A stretch of DNA of 64,000 nucleotides from Aequorivita marisscotiae. Its GTDB lineage: Bacteria > Bacteroidota > Bacteroidia > Flavobacteriales > Flavobacteriaceae. This document shows, piece by piece, positions 63,411 to 64,000 of the stretch. Every line of letters begins with the position of its first letter. The first letter of the stretch is position 1. The translations under genes and the position numbers were made by a program. Under the pieces are notes generated by a model. That model did not search any database, was not told the origin of the DNA, and worked only from the letters and a program-made list of their open reading frames with translations. The DNA is taken from NCBI RefSeq assembly GCF_029814825.1, contig NZ_CP122379.1, positions 186,001 to 250,000 of the forward strand. Reading direction: 5' to 3'.

Positions 63411-64000
63411 TTTTGAAAAAAGTACACAGTTGCTGTAGAACCATCGTTTATCGTTAGGTTTCCGGCTGCATCAAAAGACGCGTCCGATACTTTGCCGGCG
63501 GTATCCATGTATTTAACAACTTTCTCCATCAGTATTATTTTTCCCTTTAAAAGAAGTCCGTCTTCTGCAGCGGGCGATTCTTCGTATAAGGAATACCCTT
63601 CGGTTGTTTTTCTCAGTAAAAACGTTTTACCCGAATTTGAATAATTAGAAAATTTAGCGGAAGGTAAGTTATCTTCAGAAATAGCAGACGGATCAATTTT
63701 TACAGGCGTATCTACTTTTGTAGTAACGGTGTAACGAGTAGTAGTTTTAGAAGGATTTTGCAAGGCTATATTCTTTTGTTCTACACGCAACGCTTCAATG
63801 CTATTAAATGCTTTCCGAAGCGCGTCCTGATAGGTTTTATCGTATTCTTTATATTTACTTTTTCCCACTTGGCTTCTGTAGATTTCATTCGCATCGCAAT
63901 CTTTCAAAACAATCTGAAGTTTTGTTCCAAACAGCGTTTTTAGCTCTTCCACATTTGCATAAAGTCCGTCGCAACGATTGGCATTGGGGGCTGCATTTGC
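63407..64000 (-). CDS. Unknown protein, 5' end cut by window
   Basis: The minus-strand frame is open to the window edge; 197 residues are visible and the start lies outside. A GTG at 63952 is an internal candidate, but the preceding residues (ANAAPNANRCDGLYANV) are in frame and look like coding sequence near a mature N-terminus. The visible part has a Lys/Tyr-rich helical segment (KSKYKEYDKTYQDALRKAFNSIEAL) followed by beta-rich sequence and ends [23 protein letters not shown]. It resembles small secreted proteins of Flavobacteriia without known function. Confidence 0.6.
   Translation of the reverse strand, partial: ANAAPNANRCDGLYANVEELKTLFGTKLQIVLKDCDANEIYRSQVGKSKYKEYDKTYQDALRKAFNSIEALRVEQKNIALQNPSKTTTRYTVTTKVDTPVKIDPSAISEDNLPSAKFSNYSNSGKTFLLRKTTEGYSLYEESPAAEDGLLLKGKIILMEKVVKYMDTAGKVSDASFDAAGNLTINDGSTATVYFFQN

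Noticed and set aside
1..64000. tRNA, rRNA, CRISPR array, insertion sequence, prophage
   Set aside because: Looked for in gaps and by gene content; nothing supports any of them in this window.

Overview
The window is a 64 kb chromosomal segment from a member of the phylum Bacteroidota, most likely family Flavobacteriaceae. The evidence is the set of lineage hallmarks: a SusC/SusD pair, a type IX secretion sorting domain, an S46 peptidase, DUF4251 and PepSY-like proteins, a ddl/PASTA/rluD cluster, AT-rich intergenic DNA with almost no Shine-Dalgarno sequences, and promoters of the Bacteroidota type (TTTG about 19 nt before TAnnTTTG). I could not name the genus. I saw no prophage, insertion sequence, CRISPR array, rRNA or tRNA; this is mostly core genome.

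Layout. 1-853: a cut PepSY-like gene and a PepSY-like lipoprotein. 936-6836 (minus): DUF4251 protein, flavodoxin-like reductase, CheY-like regulator, a four-PAS histidine kinase and an ABC-F ATPase. 7193-7501: a STAS protein, then a 939-bp gene-free stretch holding a candidate structured RNA. 8441-14837 (minus): TonB-dependent receptor with heme-receptor-like motifs, an unknown membrane-anchored protein, a DUF808 membrane protein and a DPP7-type S46 dipeptidyl-peptidase. 15251-17008: an eight-repeat FG-GAP protein secreted by type IX. 17097-17567: a small toxin-antitoxin pair whose toxin lacks a normal start codon. 17572-22204: rluD, PASTA protein, ddl, lpxB and an NlpC/P60 lipoprotein (cell envelope). 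22345-24372: comEC. 24400-30454 (minus): thioredoxin-like protein, two POT peptide transporters and DPP4, which together look like a peptide uptake and degradation unit. 30930-35855 (minus): DDAH-like hydrolase, citrate synthase, enolase, carA.

35994-53401 (minus) is one fused str-S10-spc-alpha ribosomal supercluster: rpsL, rpsG, fusA, rpsJ, then rplC through rplQ including secY, infA, rpmJ and rpoA. It is headed by a textbook Bacteroidota promoter. Most gaps are below 50 nt. The five longer ones (after rpsL, rpsJ, rpsN, rpsK and rpoA) each contain a conspicuous inverted repeat, which makes them candidate autoregulatory leaders or attenuators. 53538-60373: an Omp85-family protein and a susC-susD-lipoprotein operon closed by a strong terminator. 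60502-64000: rlmB, rhomboid protease, rarA and a cut gene of unknown function.

The most unusual signal is a set of non-coding arrays with a strict 7-nt period (AATCnnn, AACTnnn, AAGTTTn, AGACTTn) at five intergenic places, two of them as facing inverted arrays. I found no obviously new multi-gene system; the best leads are these heptad arrays, the possible RNA at 7.6-7.9 kb, the startless toxin gene and the candidate ribosomal leaders.
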